A stretch of DNA of 64,000 bases from Leptolinea sp. UBA5203 (GTDB taxonomy: Bacteria > Chloroflexota > Anaerolineae > Anaerolineales > Anaerolineaceae), in assembly GCA_002412765.1 (NCBI GenBank), contig DHVR01000023.1, positions 3,783-67,782 on the forward strand, in the 5' to 3' direction. The position numbers and the translations under genes are program-made. Under the pieces are notes generated by a model that saw only the letters and a program-made list of their open reading frames with translations, did no database searches and was not told where the DNA came from. This document shows positions 61,190 through 64,000 of this stretch, piece after piece (position 1 is the stretch's first letter; each line of letters opens with the position of its first letter).

Positions 61190-62617
61190 ATGAGTGTTTT
61201 GCAAAGATGGATTAAAAAATATACTGGAATTTTCCCAGAAAAAATAAGATTTTTAAGTTGGCTTCTTCCAGTCGTAGTTGTTATAGGGATTGGCCTTCTG
61301 ATCGGTTTGACACCGAAACAAACCCCTGAAAAGACAAGTTCATCCCAACTACAGGAAAGCGTGGTCTCGCGGGGGGACATTTTAATCTCAGCGACGGGTA
61401 CTGGTGAACTGGTTACGACAGACGAGATCAGTTTGAGCTTCCCGATTGCCGGGGAAGTCACTGAAGTCAATGTCGCCTTCGGGGATGATGTAAAGATCGG
61501 AGATATCCTGGCCAAACAGGAGAACACCGTTTCCCTGGATGCGGAAGTTGCCACGGCAAACCTGGCGGTATTAAGCAGTCAGCAGGCTATTGATGAACTG
61601 AAACTTAATGCCCAGTTGACGTTGTTGAAAGCCAAAGAAACATGGCTCAAAGCCCAACAAACCTATGAAGAGGCGTTGGAAGACTTTAAAGGGATGAACG
61701 CCTCCCGCTGCAGTTCGGATACCCTGAAAAAGTACATCACGCAGGTTGAACGAAATGAAGAACGCCTGAGCAAACAAACCGTCGGTTCAGATACCTGGTT
61801 AGAGATTAAGGCCGAATATGATTCAGCGAGCGCCAATCTGGCTTATTGCACAAGCTACACGGACCTGGAAAAACAGGCAATCGAAGCCACCTATCAGATC
61901 GCGCAAATTGATCTAGCTCAAAAAGAAGAGGCCTACAATCTTTTAGAGAAGAACGATGGTCTGGACCCGGATGAGATGACGCTTCTGGAAGCGCAATTGA
62001 ATAACGCAATAATTCAGCTTGCTTCTGCACAGGAGAAACTGGATGCCATGACCATGGTTGCTTCCATTGACGGCACCATCTCTGAGTTGAATGGTCAGGT
62101 TGGCGATATTGTTTCCACCAACACCTTCATTACCATTGTCAATATGGAACCCATGACCGTGGTGGCCTATATTGATGAGAACGATCTGGACATTGTCCGG
62201 GTTGGCGAGCACGCCGAAGTGGTCTTTGATTCCTTTCCCAATATCACCCTCAGCGGTGTGGTAACTCTGATCAACCCTAAATTGCAGACAATGGATCAAT
62301 ACAATGTCGTGGAAGTTACTATCCAGATTGATTCTTATGAAGCTTTGAAAGACAAAATCATGCCCATCGGATTGAGTGCAACCGTGGAGATTGTTCAGGA
62401 TTCTGTCAGCGATACCCTCATGGTTCCAGTGGAATCCCTGTATGCCCTGGATGAAGAAGGCGCTTTTGGTGTGTTGCTTGCCGATGGCAGCGTGGGCGGA
62501 ACGATGACCCCTGTTAGCGTGGGATTAACCAACGGCACCTTTATTCAAATCTTAAGTGGACTTGCGGAAGGGGATGTCATTTATGTGGATTGGTTGAATT
62601 ACCAATACCAATCATAA
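61190..62617 (+). CDS. HlyD/RND-type membrane fusion (periplasmic adaptor) protein
   Basis: 475 aa. One N-terminal membrane helix (about 23-43). A lipoyl-like half motif precedes (SLSFPIAGEVTEVNVAFGDD) and follows (MVASIDGTISELNGQVGDIV) a long coiled coil rich in Ala/Gln/Glu (about 110-285). A beta-barrel region and MPVESLYALDEEG-like end complete it. AAGGGAG lies before the ATG. Works with an ABC (MacB-like) or other exporter, presumably encoded beyond the right edge. Confidence 0.92.
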   Translation: MSVLQRWIKKYTGIFPEKIRFLSWLLPVVVVIGIGLLIGLTPKQTPEKTSSSQLQESVVSRGDILISATGTGELVTTDEISLSFPIAGEVTEVNVAFGDDVKIGDILAKQENTVSLDAEVATANLAVLSSQQAIDELKLNAQLTLLKAKETWLKAQQTYEEALEDFKGMNASRCSSDTLKKYITQVERNEERLSKQTVGSDTWLEIKAEYDSASANLAYCTSYTDLEKQAIEATYQIAQIDLAQKEEAYNLLEKNDGLDPDEMTLLEAQLNNAIIQLASAQEKLDAMTMVASIDGTISELNGQVGDIVSTNTFITIVNMEPMTVVAYIDENDLDIVRVGEHAEVVFDSFPNITLSGVVTLINPKLQTMDQYNVVEVTIQIDSYEALKDKIMPIGLSATVEIVQDSVSDTLMVPVESLYALDEEGAFGVLLADGSVGGTMTPVSVGLTNGTFIQILSGLAEGDVIYVDWLNYQYQS

Positions 62618-62631
62618 AGACGAGGAGACCC

Positions 62632-64000
62632 ATGATGAAGTACTTAAAGAGCCTTTCGCGCAAACAGATCATCCTCCTCATCACCTGCCTGGTATTCATT
62701 CTGGGCACAGCTACTTTTTTTACGGTGCGAAATCTTCAAGCAAAATCCGTGGAAAGCGGCCATTCTTATAAACCTGCCACCATTGCCCGCGGCTCCTTTT
62801 CCATCACTGTATCGGGCACTGGCATCCTAATGGCAACTGACGAAGTAGGGGTTGGTTTCACCAATCAAGGCGTTATAGAGTCCATCACCGTTGAGCCGGG
62901 TGACGTTGTGTCTGAAGGGGACGTCTTAGCCCTATTAGCGGATTTGGATGAGCTGAGCGCTGAAGTAAATCGTCTGGAACTTTCGGCCAAAAAAGCGCAA
63001 GCCAATTATGAGGTTGCGCTGAAACATCCTGAAGTCGCCCTGGCAGAAGCGCAAGCGACTCTGGCCGCCGCCAATTTGGCGGTTGAAGATGCCAAAAAAG
63101 GGGCCCGCCGGGTGGGTCAGGCGCGCTGTTCGGACGACACCATTGTTGAGTATTATTTTCAGATGCTCGAATACGAAGATCAGGCTGCTGTCTGGCAGAA
63201 TTATCTGGAAGCTGGCAGTGGGTATGGACACGATTATATTCTGGAACGCTTGAACCCTTTGCAGGAAAAATATCGTCTGGCATACATCAACTGGCAATAT
63301 TGCCAGGGTTACACCGAAGAAGAAATGACGGATTCCGATCTTACCCTGGGGGTAAGCGAAGCACAGCAAAACTATGCCCAAACCATTGTGGATAAAATCA
63401 CCGCAACCAACGGGGTGGATGAAGAAACCTTGGCCATTCTGAAAGCAGAAGCCATCCTGGCGAATCTCAAATACAGCCTGGCAAAAATGCAATTGGAAGG
63501 TTCCGTTATCACCGCACCCTGTGATGGATTGATCACTGCCGTGAATGCCAAAGTGGAAGATGATGCCGAAGTGGCCGAAATCATCACCATCGCCAGGGCC
63601 ACAACGCCGGTTTTGCAATTCATCATCGACGAAAGTGATTACACCTACATGGTCACAGGTATACCCGGGCAGGTGGTTTTTACCGCCCTGCCGGAGAAAA
63701 TTTTTACCGGCACTGTATCCAGGGTAGACCTGGGCATGGACTCCAGTTTTGGATTTCCATCCATCAAAGGACAATTTAGCCTGGATAACAGCCCCTATTT
63801 TGAGAACGTCACCCTGCCTTACGGCATGATGGGCACCATTACCATGACTGTCAAGGAAGTCAATCAGGCCATTGTGGTGCCGGTGGGTGCGGTATTATCT
63901 GCTTCCGATGGAACGCCCTATGTTTACCTGCTCAATTCCGGGACTCCCATCATACAGGAAATTGAGGTTGGCGTCCAAGGGGACACCTATTTTGAAGTGC
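62632..64000 (+). CDS. Second HlyD/RND-type membrane fusion protein, 3' end outside window
   Basis: 456 codons are present and the frame is open at the edge. I translated it by hand from ATG 62632 (62635 also possible), preceded by GAGGAG, 15 bp after the first adaptor. A membrane helix (about 12-32), the half motif GFTNQGVIESITVEPGDVV, a coiled coil with RCSDDTIVEYYFQMLEYEDQ, and ITAPCDGLITAVNAKVEDDA show the same layout as its neighbour. Two adaptors in a row suggest a hetero-oligomer or two specificities. Confidence 0.9.
   Translation, partial: MMKYLKSLSRKQIILLITCLVFILGTATFFTVRNLQAKSVESGHSYKPATIARGSFSITVSGTGILMATDEVGVGFTNQGVIESITVEPGDVVSEGDVLALLADLDELSAEVNRLELSAKKAQANYEVALKHPEVALAEAQATLAAANLAVEDAKKGARRVGQARCSDDTIVEYYFQMLEYEDQAAVWQNYLEAGSGYGHDYILERLNPLQEKYRLAYINWQYCQGYTEEEMTDSDLTLGVSEAQQNYAQTIVDKITATNGVDEETLAILKAEAILANLKYSLAKMQLEGSVITAPCDGLITAVNAKVEDDAEVAEIITIARATTPVLQFIIDESDYTYMVTGIPGQVVFTALPEKIFTGTVSRVDLGMDSSFGFPSIKGQFSLDNSPYFENVTLPYGMMGTITMTVKEVNQAIVVPVGAVLSASDGTPYVYLLNSGTPIIQEIEVGVQGDTYFEV

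Noticed and set aside
1..64000. tRNA, rRNA, CRISPR arrays and insertion sequences
   Set aside because: Read for conserved T-loop patterns, short regularly spaced repeats and transposase motifs by eye. None was found, though a tRNA scan could still reveal one.

Overview
The window looks like chromosomal DNA from a sugar-fermenting, non-proteobacterial bacterium. The best guess is Chloroflexota, class Anaerolineae. This is inferred from the many sugar ABC transporters with Ala/Pro-rich lipoprotein linkers, a galactitol-type PTS beside a pyruvate-dehydrogenase-like complex, and the overall gene style. No rRNA, tRNA, CRISPR array or insertion sequence was recognised.

Layout. 1-5.7 kb: a CUT1 sugar ABC transporter, a GH3 glycosidase cut by the left edge, and a LacI-type repressor with matching palindromic operators. 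5.9-8.3 kb: a chemoreceptor. 8.6-24 kb: a large phosphosugar region. It holds a galactitol-type PTS (IIA, IIB, IIC), a SorC-type regulator, UlaE-like and UlaD-like enzymes, the E1alpha/E1beta/E2 genes of a 2-oxoacid dehydrogenase, ptsH and ptsI, a DUF89 phosphatase, a HAD phosphatase, SurE, a cupin and a Gfo/Idh dehydrogenase. Near-identical operator sequences lie over the promoters of the PTS operon and the ulaE-led operon, so one regulator probably controls both. 24-26 kb: a PHP protein and a GT-B-fold protein.

26.6-34.8 kb: a CUT2 sugar transporter whose binding protein is an in-frame tandem duplication. Beside it is a two-component system in which the histidine kinase is fused to a degenerate ABC ATPase domain. 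The divergent response regulator has REC-HTH-REC architecture. I read this as a candidate transporter-coupled sugar sensor and as one of the two most interesting systems here.

34.8-44.6 kb: small membrane and redox proteins, acetyltransferases, and an AT-rich surface-polysaccharide island with one gene interrupted by an in-frame stop. 44.6-47.8 kb: a third (CUT1) sugar ABC transporter. 48-53 kb: a class V aminotransferase, a GntR regulator, and a DEAD-box helicase with an attenuator-like leader.

54.7-59.1 kb: five minus-strand cassette-like genes, each followed by an attC-like site. Two of these genes have stop codons inside the attC core. This looks like an integron cassette array without a visible integrase (CALIN-type). 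Upstream of it lie roughly 224-bp tandem repeats (59.5-60.0 kb). 60.1-64 kb: a SPL-type radical SAM protein and two membrane-fusion proteins of an export system, the second cut by the right edge.
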